Below, piece after piece: positions 10,930 through 21,852 of a DNA stretch of 64,000 bases (the first letter of the stretch is position 1; each line of letters begins with the position of its first letter). The stretch comes from Dicyema japonicum (taxonomy: Eukaryota > Dicyemida > Rhombozoa > Dicyemidae). The stretch lies in the NCBI GenBank assembly GCA_011109175.1, contig RDEW01000001.1, positions 232,182 through 296,181 on the forward strand. Reading direction: 5' to 3'. The position numbers were made by a program, and so were the translations under genes. The notes beneath the pieces were generated by a model. That model saw only the letters and a program-made list of their open reading frames with translations. It searched no databases and was not told where the DNA came from.

Positions 10930-11990
10930 ATGTCTGTTGTTTTACAAAATAAGCATAAAAAAGAGTAAAATCTTCTGATGAACTCACTCATTTAGAGTTA
11001 ACAATCAAGGTGTGTAAAAAAGGTTGATATTATTAAAATGAACAATTCCAAAACCTGAATATTCAGGGTTGGAATCTTGTTTTGTCTATTCCCGTTTAAG
11101 ATTCCACGCATCTAGATGCTTATGGGATTGACAAAAATGACACCGTCATCAACGATTCGAAATAACAAAAACCTTTTATTTATCCTTCCACTTGTCGTAT
11201 GTGAATTGCTTATTAGGACTGTATTTCTTCCTTTAAGCCTTTTCCGTCTTTTCTGAAGAGATAGTTTAGTGTGTTTGCAATTTTTTAATTAAAGAAATGG
11301 AAAAGTAATATTTCTTAGATTGTTGAAGATACAGTAGAATATGTATTTATAGGTGATCTATCAAAACAGAATCTTGGTTTTCCAAATTTACTGTTCAATT
11401 GGATTAAATTTGTTATATTCCTTAAAACTGAGTTTTTAATTGTAATTTTTTGACCCTAATGTGGTATCAGATTTTATTGAATAAATCAAAAATACAATCA
11501 ATCTCTACGGAGCTCAAAATGTTTATAATGCTTAGGAAACTTTATTTTACAAAATGATCCCGTCCAGAAGTGTTTGTAAAAACCTTAAATCAGGTTATAA
11601 AGCATTGGAACACAGAGTTTCAGTCATGTTATGTACAAACGTGGACGGTGCAGATAAACGAACATCCTTACTAATTGGGATGTTTAAAATTATAAATGTT
11701 TCAAAAATTTGATATTAAAAAATATGCCACATATTCTATTTTAAAAAAGCATTGATGGATTGCCAAATTTTTAATCAATTTTTTTTGAAATGGGAAATAG
11801 AATTTTTGATTGAATTAAACCAAATTGGAATAATATTTCTATAAGAGAATACAACGTCGTTTTTTGCAACCACTTGATCAGGGTATAATCAAATCGTACA
11901 AATGCAATTTCAATTCTCTTAAATTTTTTTAATACAGCAAATTGAAGCTGGGATAGATACCTATTTTAGATACAAAAATTAAACTTAAAT
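10930..11990 (+). pseudogene. pogo/Tigger transposase relic, copy 2
   Basis: Same order of pieces as in copy 1. The segment with the CPAH motif is deleted, and the residue after the Asn-Ala of the first motif is now a stop codon (NA*ETLFY). The piece FLQPLDQGIIKSYKCNF is preserved near 11870. Inactive. Confidence 0.7.
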
Positions 11991-12099
11991 GATGCTTATT
12001 ACTAATAAGATTTGAAATGTTTGGTCTCGTGTCACTCAAAGCAACGCGCATATCGTTCTTAATCCGAAGGCGATTCCTATTCCGGATTTTCAATTATGC

Positions 12100-12930
12100 G
12101 AGATGTGACATCGCACTTTCACATAAATATGTCGTCTGGAATGGTATCAATCTTTCTAGTGCATGACAGCTAAGGGATGGAAAGCTGCTACTTAAATTGC
12201 ACCAAAATTCCATTTGGATAAATTTTTATATCCATGGTTATTCAAAAAACTTATTATAGAATCATATAACTCCGAAACTCTTGTTAAAGCACTTCCTTTC
12301 GAAATCCATCTTACTTTTGTGTGGAACAGTAAGATAGATTGTTCTGAGTCAAGTTCACATATTCGCTGAAAAATTCTGATTCAATGCCCGTGAACGAACA
12401 ATATTAATTATTTTTATAATTTGTTCAAGAACATCAATTATATCCTGTGGCAATGTTTTTTGAAGAAGAGAATATAGTACGCAATGATTCGTCTGTAATT
12501 GAGGATTAACTTTTTTGATGAGAGAATAATCCTGACCGATAACCAAGAATTGAAGGAGCTCCGTCCGTACATATTGAACCAACTTTACTCCATTCAATTT
12601 TAACTAATTTCATAAAACTATCCACATCAAAAACATCTTGACCACGTGTTCTGCCTAAAAGTTCCAGACAACAAATGAAACTCATCAATTATATTGTCGT
12701 TTTCGACAAAACGAACATACGAAATCACTGACAAACGTGTGTTGTATCAGCTGATTCACCAAACTGGAGACTTATAGGGAATGAATTTTCTTTAATACGA
12801 TTCACTGTTTTGGTCAAAATATCACCAGGCATATCTTGAATTCTTTGAGATATTGTATTATTTGAGAGAGGAACATCTTCAAATGCAAATCAGTTTCATA
12901 ATTTCTACAATGGAGACAACGGAAGATTTT
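12100..12930 (-). pseudogene. hAT (ZBED-type) transposase relic, copy 2
   Basis: This relic shows LELLGRTRGQDVFDV, WSKVGSICTDGAPSILGYR and NPQLQTNHCVLYSLL on the minus strand. It is slightly better preserved than copy 1 but still frameshifted between blocks. Confidence 0.75.
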
Positions 12931-13259
12931 ACTACAAGGTCACCATAGGCGCTTTATTTTTTGCAATTATGTAGACAACCTATTTTTGATTATAAATAAA
13001 ATTACCTCTTAAGATGCACGAAGAGTAGTCTTATTCTTTGAAAACATTGGAAGTGACAAATTTTTGGTCAGCAATGGCTAAACTGAGGAAAGATGGCAAA
13101 GAGCCAGAAAATTTTCAAGAAAAATTTTCAAAAATTTTCAATTTAAAAATTGGCCAATTTAGATGATCGACTGTTTGCAGTTGCACAATCTATTTTAATA
13201 TTTTTTCCTCAATTTTTAAATTCAGACTATACACAAGATAACTTTTGAACAACCCGTGA

Positions 13260-14235
13260 AAATTAAAAATGAAATGTTAATAATCAAGTAATATTAATCT
13301 AGTAGGTTCGATTGGTGTTTCCCTCCTCTTGTAGTGAACAGTGGCAATAATTATAATTGTAGTAAAAATGATCGAAATAATACTACTGATTAGCACCGTT
13401 CGAATAATTGATTTACTTTTAACTGGAGTATTGAGATTTTGAATTATCTCTTTTCGAATTGACTGTTTAGTTATAATTTGAGTATAAACATTTGTAAATG
13501 TGGCTCTTTGTGGATGTGAGAATTATTAATAATAGGAATCGTCACTTTGAGTAGGGCGTTTAATTATAATAGAAGTTTGGTTAATATTTCGATAGACTGT
13601 CTTATATGTATAATTTGAACAATATTGCCCTAAAATAAATAAGTACAATAACCCTGATATCCAATTACTCTATTACTGATTATTTTGGTTCTAAAACAAG
13701 AAATATTGAGAGAAACGTCGGAAGAAAATTTTTTAAAAATAATTTGACAATATATTCAAAGAGTTCATCAATCAATTGCCTGTGAAGGGTAATAGTATAA
13801 TTAATATTATCTACGAATGAATAACTATATTTACAAATAGATAGTTTATCTTTCCTAGGTAATATTGCCCACCAGGCACCAAAAAGAACGTAAAATATAA
13901 AATAATATTTTGTGATGATAAAATAAGAATAATTTTATCTTTTAATGAAATTCTATGTAAGTTTGAATTTACCTTATTAAATATGAAACTCATATTCTAA
14001 TATTAATAGAAAATTACAAACTTTATGATCTTTCATGTATGTTACTTCTACAATTCCTCTTAAAAATGCTTTATTTGTGCATTCCAAGGATTTAAATATT
14101 TCAAATTACACATTCTATGATAGTTATTTAAATCACCAAAGTCAACATTAGTATAAACCATTTGATATAGAATTACAGGACTTAAAATAATTAATAATTC
14201 ATGTCCACATAATGATAAGGTCATTTATAGGTTAT
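13260..14235 (-). pseudogene. full-length left-family membrane protein gene, damaged
   Basis: The start MTLSLCGHELLIILSPVILYQMVYT aligns with the 6.26-kb copy (first 20 residues alike apart from a few changes). A canonical 25-nt intron at the same position joins it to a second exon with SLKDKIILILSSQNI. One frameshift occurs at a run of five A (T on the coding strand, 14062-14066), where one more base would restore the frame. The stalk exon has two adjacent stops before the region leading to KSKSIIRTVLISS and the membrane helix. Either it is a young pseudogene or it is affected by homopolymer miscalls. Confidence 0.55.
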
Positions 14236-14402
14236 CTTTTATTTATTTATGGGTTATTTTATAATTATTAATAATATATAAATAAACTATTAATGTTATT
14301 AACTTTTTCCTTGTCTGTTTGGGCATTTAGTTGGTTGCTTCGTTCTATAACTCATTTTTTTGATTTGTTTGGAAAACAACTCGAATATCTCATCATTCGA
14401 TT

Positions 14403-16583
14403 TTGGTTGGGGACATGAACGCAAAGCATGTTGATTATGGATGTGTTACAACAAATCAGGATGGAAAATGTCTTATAAAGTGGATGGAATCAGGAGAATT
14501 GAAAATTTTGACGTCAGCAGAAATAAATCACTATGCAACTTATAGTGGTGATAAACTTGGATTGTTCATAATGCCTCTGACGATGAGTGAAATGTGTGAT
14601 CCTCCATATATCGAAAATGACATAGGAAGTGACCACATCCCACAAACGATTGAATTAAAAACTGGTCCGGTTTACACACGACAGTTATTCATTGGATATG
14701 ATGTCAGCAAAATTGATTGGAATCACTTCAATTTCTACATCAGGCTGAAAATTGGTAATGTTTGTGATTTGGGGATTTCGAAACCGGAAGATATCGACAT
14801 TCTGGATAACAAAATAAGATCTTTGTTGTTAAGTTATCTGGAAAATTATGGAAAAAGAAAAAATCTGTTGCCGCAGGAAAATATGATAATAGGAGTAGAA
14901 GAACGCTCTTTGCGTCAGGAGAAGAATAAGTTAGAAAATAAATTAAAGAGGTGTTGGGATATCTTCGACTCTCAAGAACTTAAAATGCAGATCAAGTTAG
15001 TGAAGAAGAAAATAATGGATGTTGTAAAGAAGAATGAAGAAAAAGTATGGAAAAGAGAATGTTCAAAGTTACGTCGACAGAACCCAAAATTTTGGAAACT
15101 ATATGCAAGAATGAATTCTCCCAGTAATAAGAATGAAGAAATATCTCTCAAGTCAGATGATGGTCTCACTATTCCAAAAGAAGAAATTCCAAATGTTTTA
15201 CGTCGACAATTGTCCAAAATTCAAGAGATAGATCCGGCATCTTTTATTCCGATAGAAGTACAAGATACAAGAAGTAGTTATAAAGAAAAGTCGAAACTGA
15301 GTGGTCCCTTGTGTCATCCTATAACGCTGGAAGAAATAAATGCTGCAATTAAGGGTTGCAAAAATAAAGCACCAGGGTGGGATTTTATCCCAATGAGTAT
15401 TTTCAAGAACGCAGGCCCAATTTTGATTGAGTGCCTAAAAATATTATATAATTCTTCTTGGAGTTTTGGTCATGTTCCAGCTTATTGGAAACGAACAATT
15501 GTACGCATGGTTGTGAAAAAAGGAAAGCCAAGGTCAAAAGCAGATAGTTATAGGCCAATTAGCCTAGTCTGCTCAATATCGAAAGTTATGGAAAAAATTG
15601 TTTTCAATCGTCTATCAAGGCATGTTGAGGATAATAATTTTCTCTCTGATAATCAACTGGGATTTCGGCATAAAAAAGGGACTGGAGATTGCTTTAAAGA
15701 GCTAAGATCTGCAATCGAAATTTCACGAAATAAAAAGGAATTTCTTACAATAGCATGTTTGGATATAACAAAAGCGTTTGACAGTGTTTGGCACTTTGGA
15801 CTTGTTGATACGTTGTCAAAAGCAGAAATTGGGAAAACTGCGTTATTATGGATAGAAAACTTTCTTTCAAAAAGAAAGTCATATATACGTGTTGGAAATT
15901 TAATTTCAAAGAAAATTGAATTGCGAAGAGGAGTTCCACAGGGTTCAATTCTCAGCCCGCTACTCTTCAATTGCGTAATGAGAGATTTGCCGAAAACAGA
16001 GAGCGTAAATAGTCAAATGATTATTTATGCTGATGACATTCTTGTGCTTGATTCAAGCATGAATAAACAAATTTCATGGAAAAGGGTGGAATCCCATATT
16101 ACTAAGATTGGAAAGTGGTGCCAAAACAATGGGTTGACTCTATCGAGGGAAAAAACAACAGTCACTTGGATTGCAAGTAAAAGAAAAAATATTAATCAAT
16201 GTGTGAATACTGGGGATATAAAAATCTCTGAAACATTGAAGTATCTCGGATTGTTGATAGACCGAAGAGGATCTTTCAAGGAACATATTAAAACACGAAG
16301 AAAGAAAGCTACAGGAATGTTGAAATCTTTAATTCGATTTCATTTGGAGCCTGAAACTTTTCTTTTTGTGTATTCGGCGTGTGTTGAACCATTCTTGATA
16401 TATGGTTATCAAGGATGGTTTAGAACAAAAGAAAGTGATGTCTTTGTCAAAAAATTGGAAAAGTCCAGAAGATTTGCGATTAAATTGGCATATGGACTGG
16501 ACTTAAAATCTAATATCGAAGAGGATTACGACCTGAAAGTCAGAAAGATAGAAAAATTATTACATCACTTATGGAAAATGTGA
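14403..16583 (+). CDS. non-LTR retrotransposon endonuclease/reverse transcriptase (5'-truncated)
   Basis: A single 726-codon frame begins within the C-terminal part of an apurinic-type endonuclease (VGDMNAKH and SDHIPQTIEL are visible). It continues through a Lys-rich linker into a complete RT domain: SYRPISLVCSISKVMEKIV, LGFRHKKGTGDC, the motif A aspartate in CLDITKAFDSVWH, GVPQGSILSPLLFN, and the catalytic YADD in MIIYADDILVL. A thumb (LKYLGLLID) and a C-terminal extension follow. It resembles jockey/I-like LINEs. The N-terminal half of the endonuclease and any gag-like ORF1 are missing, so it is a 5'-truncated but otherwise undamaged copy, probably recently inserted. The first Met is simply the first ATG in the truncated frame. 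Confidence 0.9.
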   Translation: MVGDMNAKHVDYGCVTTNQDGKCLIKWMESGELKILTSAEINHYATYSGDKLGLFIMPLTMSEMCDPPYIENDIGSDHIPQTIELKTGPVYTRQLFIGYDVSKIDWNHFNFYIRLKIGNVCDLGISKPEDIDILDNKIRSLLLSYLENYGKRKNLLPQENMIIGVEERSLRQEKNKLENKLKRCWDIFDSQELKMQIKLVKKKIMDVVKKNEEKVWKRECSKLRRQNPKFWKLYARMNSPSNKNEEISLKSDDGLTIPKEEIPNVLRRQLSKIQEIDPASFIPIEVQDTRSSYKEKSKLSGPLCHPITLEEINAAIKGCKNKAPGWDFIPMSIFKNAGPILIECLKILYNSSWSFGHVPAYWKRTIVRMVVKKGKPRSKADSYRPISLVCSISKVMEKIVFNRLSRHVEDNNFLSDNQLGFRHKKGTGDCFKELRSAIEISRNKKEFLTIACLDITKAFDSVWHFGLVDTLSKAEIGKTALLWIENFLSKRKSYIRVGNLISKKIELRRGVPQGSILSPLLFNCVMRDLPKTESVNSQMIIYADDILVLDSSMNKQISWKRVESHITKIGKWCQNNGLTLSREKTTVTWIASKRKNINQCVNTGDIKISETLKYLGLLIDRRGSFKEHIKTRRKKATGMLKSLIRFHLEPETFLFVYSACVEPFLIYGYQGWFRTKESDVFVKKLEKSRRFAIKLAYGLDLKSNIEEDYDLKVRKIEKLLHHLWKM

Positions 16584-18890
16584 TGTAATTTTTGGGGTCC
16601 AAACGAAGTAGAGACATGTGGTGTCTCATAAAATGACCCTACACGATGAATACAAACCCACTTAATTAGTTTTGGTTCAGGTTTTGGTTTCTTTACAGTA
16701 ATTAGTTTTGGGGTTTGTTAGAAAATAAAATTTGTCTTGTCTTGGTCTTGAACAACAGTAGGCTCCGTGGTGCCACTGGAGCTACAATACAAAGGAATAT
16801 ATTACAAGGTTGAGAAACATACTGCAGGCCGAATAGAAATATTCTACAAAAACGAAGGAACCTTTTGGGGGACGCAGCAGCAAAATGGTCAAAATCTCCG
16901 GATATTTTCCAAGTTGGACCTAGTACCCACACCAATTGATCCCTACATTCGTATCCGGGTCTACACGGGACTTTGTTAGCCAGGCCATTGATCTCTACAG
17001 GACCTGGACTACTGTGGATGTCATACTCGAGTTGGCACTTACAGGGGGTACCAACATTAATTGTTCCCTAAATTCGAATTGGGATCTACATGGGACTTTG
17101 TTAACCACATCATCGGTCCCTGCAGGACGGTTTGGGACCACCGTGGAATAACATACTGGGGAAAGGACCTACAAAGGGAGAACTAACTGGAAATGGGCGT
17201 ACTGGCTTTGTACCTACAACGTTCTGGAGATAAATTAGTAATTCGATGGATATCAAGGATAAGGGTACCCGGAGGAACTGTCCATGCCAACCGGCGGAGT
17301 TACCTATTCCATAACTTGTTGTTTTAATTCATTTTCAAATTTCAATGAACAACAGTCGTCCAACACTTGTGAATACTAAAATTTACCTCCAGGATTTTTT
17401 GATTTGCTGAAGGGGGTTTTTGTATTATTTTTTGAGGTTGATTTTTCATCTTAGTCTTTCGAAATGTGATTGACTTTTTTGGGTATTTGATAGTAGATCA
17501 TCCATTATCCAAAATTGTAGTAAATCCTTGTGCTACTCCATTTTTATCTGGATGTCTCTACTCTAAACGACTTTCTGTAGATGTACGGAATCATATTTAC
17601 CTGAGGATGTAATACCACGGACTCTCCTCCCAATAAGTGTTATGGTCACTGAATTAAATGTAAATTACCCAAAGTATTGATTTCTAATCGTATATCACCC
17701 TCGACTTAGTAAACCCCACATTTCCTCACGATCGCTATCGAGGTCAACTGGAGAGTCACTTTGTTTCACGAACGTCATTTTTTCTGAGTGTAGCCAGACG
17801 TCCTAGGCTCTTGAGAAAATATAGACTTATGCTTCACTTTTGTAGACAAAATAGTACATAACGTGAACAGATTTGAAAGTCTTTGTATGTCATTTTACCT
17901 ATATACCTTTTTTTCCTCGATTGTACTTGTACCACACCCGACGATGTTAAATAGAGAGTACAACACATATGGACTCACATACTAGTGACTTACTCTATTT
18001 GCCGTTTCCATCTAGTGACTTAACTCTTGTCCAAGCCTACATCCTCCACCATTGTAGCGAGTCAGACAGACTCCAGTGATGTTTGACAATATCATTAAGT
18101 GAAGTATATCTCGGAATCTCGCCGCGTTTATTTAGAAAGAAATAGCATGTTGTCCATATGCATCGATCGTTTTACTACATATTTCAAACTCATTGATTCT
18201 TTCCCCGCTTCACCCGTGAATCCCAGTATTGATTCAAACATTTCAGTGTTATGTCAAATTTATCTTCACTTTCGACTTTTTAGGTAATCGCAGACATTTG
18301 AGTACTCTGTATATGAACATTTTGACTGATGGTTTTCTGGAGTTCAAAATTCGGGGCGTAATTGATCTGTAAAAGAGTACGGAAATAGTTGTTTGGCCCC
18401 GATATGGCTATCAAATTTGACCTTGCAGAGATTCGGTAGGTTAACGGAAAATTTGTTTAAGGTGCACGCGAATTACATAGTTCAGTTTTTAAGTTGACAT
18501 GCACTCCCTCAAAATGAAGAGGCATATATGTGTGCCCTTCATTTCCACACCTATGAATTTTGTTCCGTTCTTTTGTTTTAAAGTGTGTACAAATACTGAA
18601 GTCTTCGATTATTTGGTAATATCGAGGGCACTGCTACTCCTCAGTCTCCAAAATTGCCGTCCTCTATGTGACTGCAAATCTTTGACTATGAGAAAAAGAT
18701 TGGACTCAGTGCTCATTTTCTTAGTGATCTCTCACGTGTAAAACTGTCAAAAAGTTGTAAATGTTTTGAAATGTGGTGTTTTTAAATCTACTACCTACAC
18801 TCAATAGAGCAATCAGGCATTAATTGTTGTTGCTCTAATATTAAAAAATAAAAAATAATTTATTAAATGTAATACAAAATCATATCTTTT
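16584..18890. other. LINE 3' UTR then unassigned sequence
   Basis: The first ~150 bp probably belong to the LINE 3' UTR. The remainder is less AT-rich than its surroundings between 16.7 and 17.3 kb and contains several short open frames, none with recognisable domains. I see no gene. Confidence 0.4.
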
Positions 18891-18940
18891 TGTCACGAGG
18901 TCTGTATGGACGTTTAGGTCTGGGATAATAATCAATATGT

Positions 18941-21555
18941 CTATAATAAACAAAAAGGTAAACTGTGGTCTTTGTTGAAAAAGCTGAGGTCGTTGATAGT
19001 ATCTGTAATAAGTTGGTGGAATTGTGCCTGACTAATGGGTGATTGATTATGTGAAGGACTAATCATAGACCTAAATCTTCTATTTTGGAAAGCATTATTG
19101 CAATTGTTTCGTTTATTCAATTGTGCAGCAAACATCTTCTTAAAGTCACTGCAATAGATGGCCTTGCATTGATCATTAAAGCATGTTTGAATATGTGTTT
19201 TGTAGATATTAATAAGTTTGTTACATGACTTGCAACAAGTTCCAAGATGACATGTCCTGTAATGTGGAATCAAATAGTGTCTGAATTTCCAGCAAGTCTG
19301 ATTCTTGCAATTTGCATTATTGCAGGTGAGAATATGATCAAAGTTAGGTGCATTGTTATTATAAATTTTGATTAATGGGTGATTATGTGTAATACTATTA
19401 AGACATGTAGAACACAAATCAAAATCCTTGCATATAGTACAGTGATGTCTCTGAATAGTAATAGTTTTGTTACAATTATTACAATAGTAAGGATTAGATG
19501 ATAAATGTAAATCAATAAGAATAGAGAACGTAGAAAATTTGGCTCTTCTATATGATGAGAATTCATAATTTTTATCTCTACAATAAGTGAGGAAGGAATC
19601 TCTAGTATCTGTGATATCCGAATGAATGACTGGATCAGGATCAGTTATAGTCGTAATATTGCTGTTTAATTCAATCACAAAAAATAAATTTTTGTGTTTA
19701 TCCAAAGTATTTAAAAATAAATCATTAATAGTTTTCTTATTTTTCTTCTAAAAATATAATAAAAGATTACATCAAATTGTAATTTAATAATTTCTTCAAA
19801 TCTACAAGGCCAGAAATCCCCATCAAAGTAAGGTATTTGATTTGGTGAATAATTCATATCAATAACATGGGTATTCAAATCCTTTATTAACAATATAATA
19901 ATACCTGATATCCCCTAATAATATTTTGAGTTATTGCACTATTCAACATCACTTTATACCAATCTGATAATTTCTTTGCATTGGGAATTTTTTGTTGTGG
20001 TGGATGTGAATGAAATATGTAGTCATCTCTGTCAGACGGAGGACATGCCCAAATATAAACCCTCAAAAATCATAATAAAAATATAAAAATACCCCATATT
20101 GCGTACATAGTCCATATATGATATTAATATTTCATGATATATCCGTGTTCTAATGAATTGGCATGATAAATAATTAACACTATCCAAATATGCTATATAT
20201 ACACATCTATTATTAGGACTAGGACAGTCTGATCCATACTCCTGTATTTGCAATGAAAAGAACATTATTTCAACATCATTCTCTTCCTGTATAAAATATA
20301 TAGTCTTTAATCTATATCCATAACTCTCTTCTCCCTTATATTTTTCCTTCATATATGGCTTCACTACACTTTTCTTTTCTGTACACGAAAGTACTCGCAC
20401 ATGAATATACAGTCCACTTGGTAATAATCTATTTATTCTATCCTCAATGTAATCACTCACTCTTGTTCTTCCAAGGTCTTTATTATAATATGTATATTAC
20501 TTTTAGCTCTAAATCTGTTTACTTGTCTCTCTCCATTACACTCCGCACATACATAACCTTCTCTATACATATTCTCATTATACATCACACAAATCTCATG
20601 TAAACGACGGTCACATTCTTTACAAACTACAAACTTTTCATCCACCAATATATTATTATTGCATTCTTTAAACTCTGATTTATGAATATTCACAATATAT
20701 TCTCCTCCCTCGTTATAACACTTTGAACAATATATTTCACTATTCCTTTCATAATACGTACAGTCCCCACCAATCTGACAACCATTTATACAATATAGCA
20801 TTTGTAAATTATATGTCATCTTCTTACCACAACAATATTTTAGCCTATTCTTCATTCCCTCACTTATTTCAGTCGTAAATAATGACAATATTTTTATTGA
20901 TGACTTGTATATTGCATGCTTACTGTTGTTGTACTCTTGCGCGTTCCTTACCATCAAATTAAAGTCTTCTATTATATCCCACGGACATACATACAACGAT
21001 CGTAACAATTTATTATATATTGTCGACAAATCCATTCCTTTTTTAATAATATCATAATAATTCTAGCATTATACACACATATATTACAGGGGCTCCATCC
21101 CTTTCACTGTTTACTGGCTCTCGAAATGCTATCCACTCTTCACTGTTCTTTAGTTTCTCTATCACCGGCATAAACACTTCTTTTATTAATTCTATTCTTT
21201 TACTTTTCTACACATTTCACATTTTCATTACCTCTTTACTCTTTATAAATTCTTTATCATTCTTAAACTTTATACATAAATCTAACATTATTATACACTA
21301 TACCATTCAGTTCCCTTGTCGCATTACATACTATATCTAATATGTTAATGATCACTTAACCTCCACACCCTTCACAACTTGTCATGTGGTCTATAAACCT
21401 CTTCATTCGCTTACAACTGTCCATACAACCATTACATACGACTGCGTGATTGTATAGTTTTATATATATTGGGGACTATTATTTTATTGGAATAATACTT
21501 TATCTATTGTATCGTCTATTTGACGGGTTTTATTGAATTTTCGCTCAATGTTCAT
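18941..21555 (-). CDS. cbp: miniature p300/CBP histone acetyltransferase
   Basis: Acetylates histones and transcription factors as a coactivator. Ten exons join through nine GT...AG introns of 23-31 nt (21476-21498, 21337-21360, 21241-21268, 21208-21231, 21063-21087, 20478-20500, 20062-20092, 19882-19904, 19748-19770), giving 797 codons with the stop. Domains in order: partial TAZ1 (HAVVCNGC, MKRFIDHMTSC); bromodomain (GAPNYYDIIKKGMDLSTI); RING/PHD (YCCGKK, CKECDRRLHEIC); HAT with IQEYGSDCP, YIWACPP and SDWYKVML (equivalents of human Asp1399, Trp1436, Tyr1467); FDGDFWP; ZZ finger (YYCNNCNK, HHCTICKDFDLC); TAZ2 (HILTCNNANC to CKSCNKL). Human proteins exceed 2,400 residues. Here KIX, the nuclear-receptor-coactivator-binding domain and the Gln-rich ends are absent, and the autoinhibitory loop is nearly gone. 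The start is the first ATG of the first joinable exon. The 9-nt fourth exon (21232-21240) is the least certain junction. Confidence 0.93.
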
Positions 21556-21651
21556 TTGCTGCCAATCCTTAACATAAACTGACCACAAAGACTAAGTATA
21601 TTTATATATTTATTTTATTATAAATAAATATTTTTATTATTTTTATAATTT

Positions 21652-21852
21652 ATGTTTATTTTTACTCCATTTCATATTAAAAATTTTAATTTAATTAATA
21701 TAATTAATGGACACCTACCTCACCTTGAACAAATTCCGTACGCTGACGTGCAATTATTAATTAAGCGATATTATGACGGCGATACTCCGTTTATTATAAT
21801 TGACACTATTATTGATATGTTGCAAATTTATACTAATCCTATCAAGATTTAA
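21652..21852 (+). CDS. short hypothetical ORF divergent from cbp
   Basis: A 66-codon frame starting about 97 bp from the cbp start on the opposite strand. It contains a Leu/Ile-rich segment (DTIIDMLQIYTNPIKI) and no recognised domain. Its base composition is a little less extreme than its flanks. It could be a first exon or chance. Confidence 0.2.
   Translation: MFIFTPFHIKNFNLINIINGHLPHLEQIPYADVQLLIKRYYDGDTPFIIIDTIIDMLQIYTNPIKI

Larger units (their letters stand above)
10862..13502. repeat. 2.65-kb direct repeat, copy 2
   Basis: Second copy of the 7180-9870 block. Here the membrane-protein exon at the right end continues into its full upstream exons (to 14.2 kb), so copy 2 keeps the more ancestral context and copy 1 is the truncated duplicate. 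Confidence 0.85.

Noticed and set aside
15653-15970. Minus-strand ORF of 105 codons
   Set aside because: Lies antisense to the intact RT domain and has no homology.
18935-18960. An extra 23-nt intron at the cbp 3' end leading to a longer C-terminus
   Set aside because: GT...AG ends are present, but the downstream protein-like frame is in the wrong phase, so the TAG at 18941 is kept as the stop.
21652-21852. Head-to-head partner gene of cbp
   Set aside because: Too short and without recognised features to call with confidence; listed only at low confidence.
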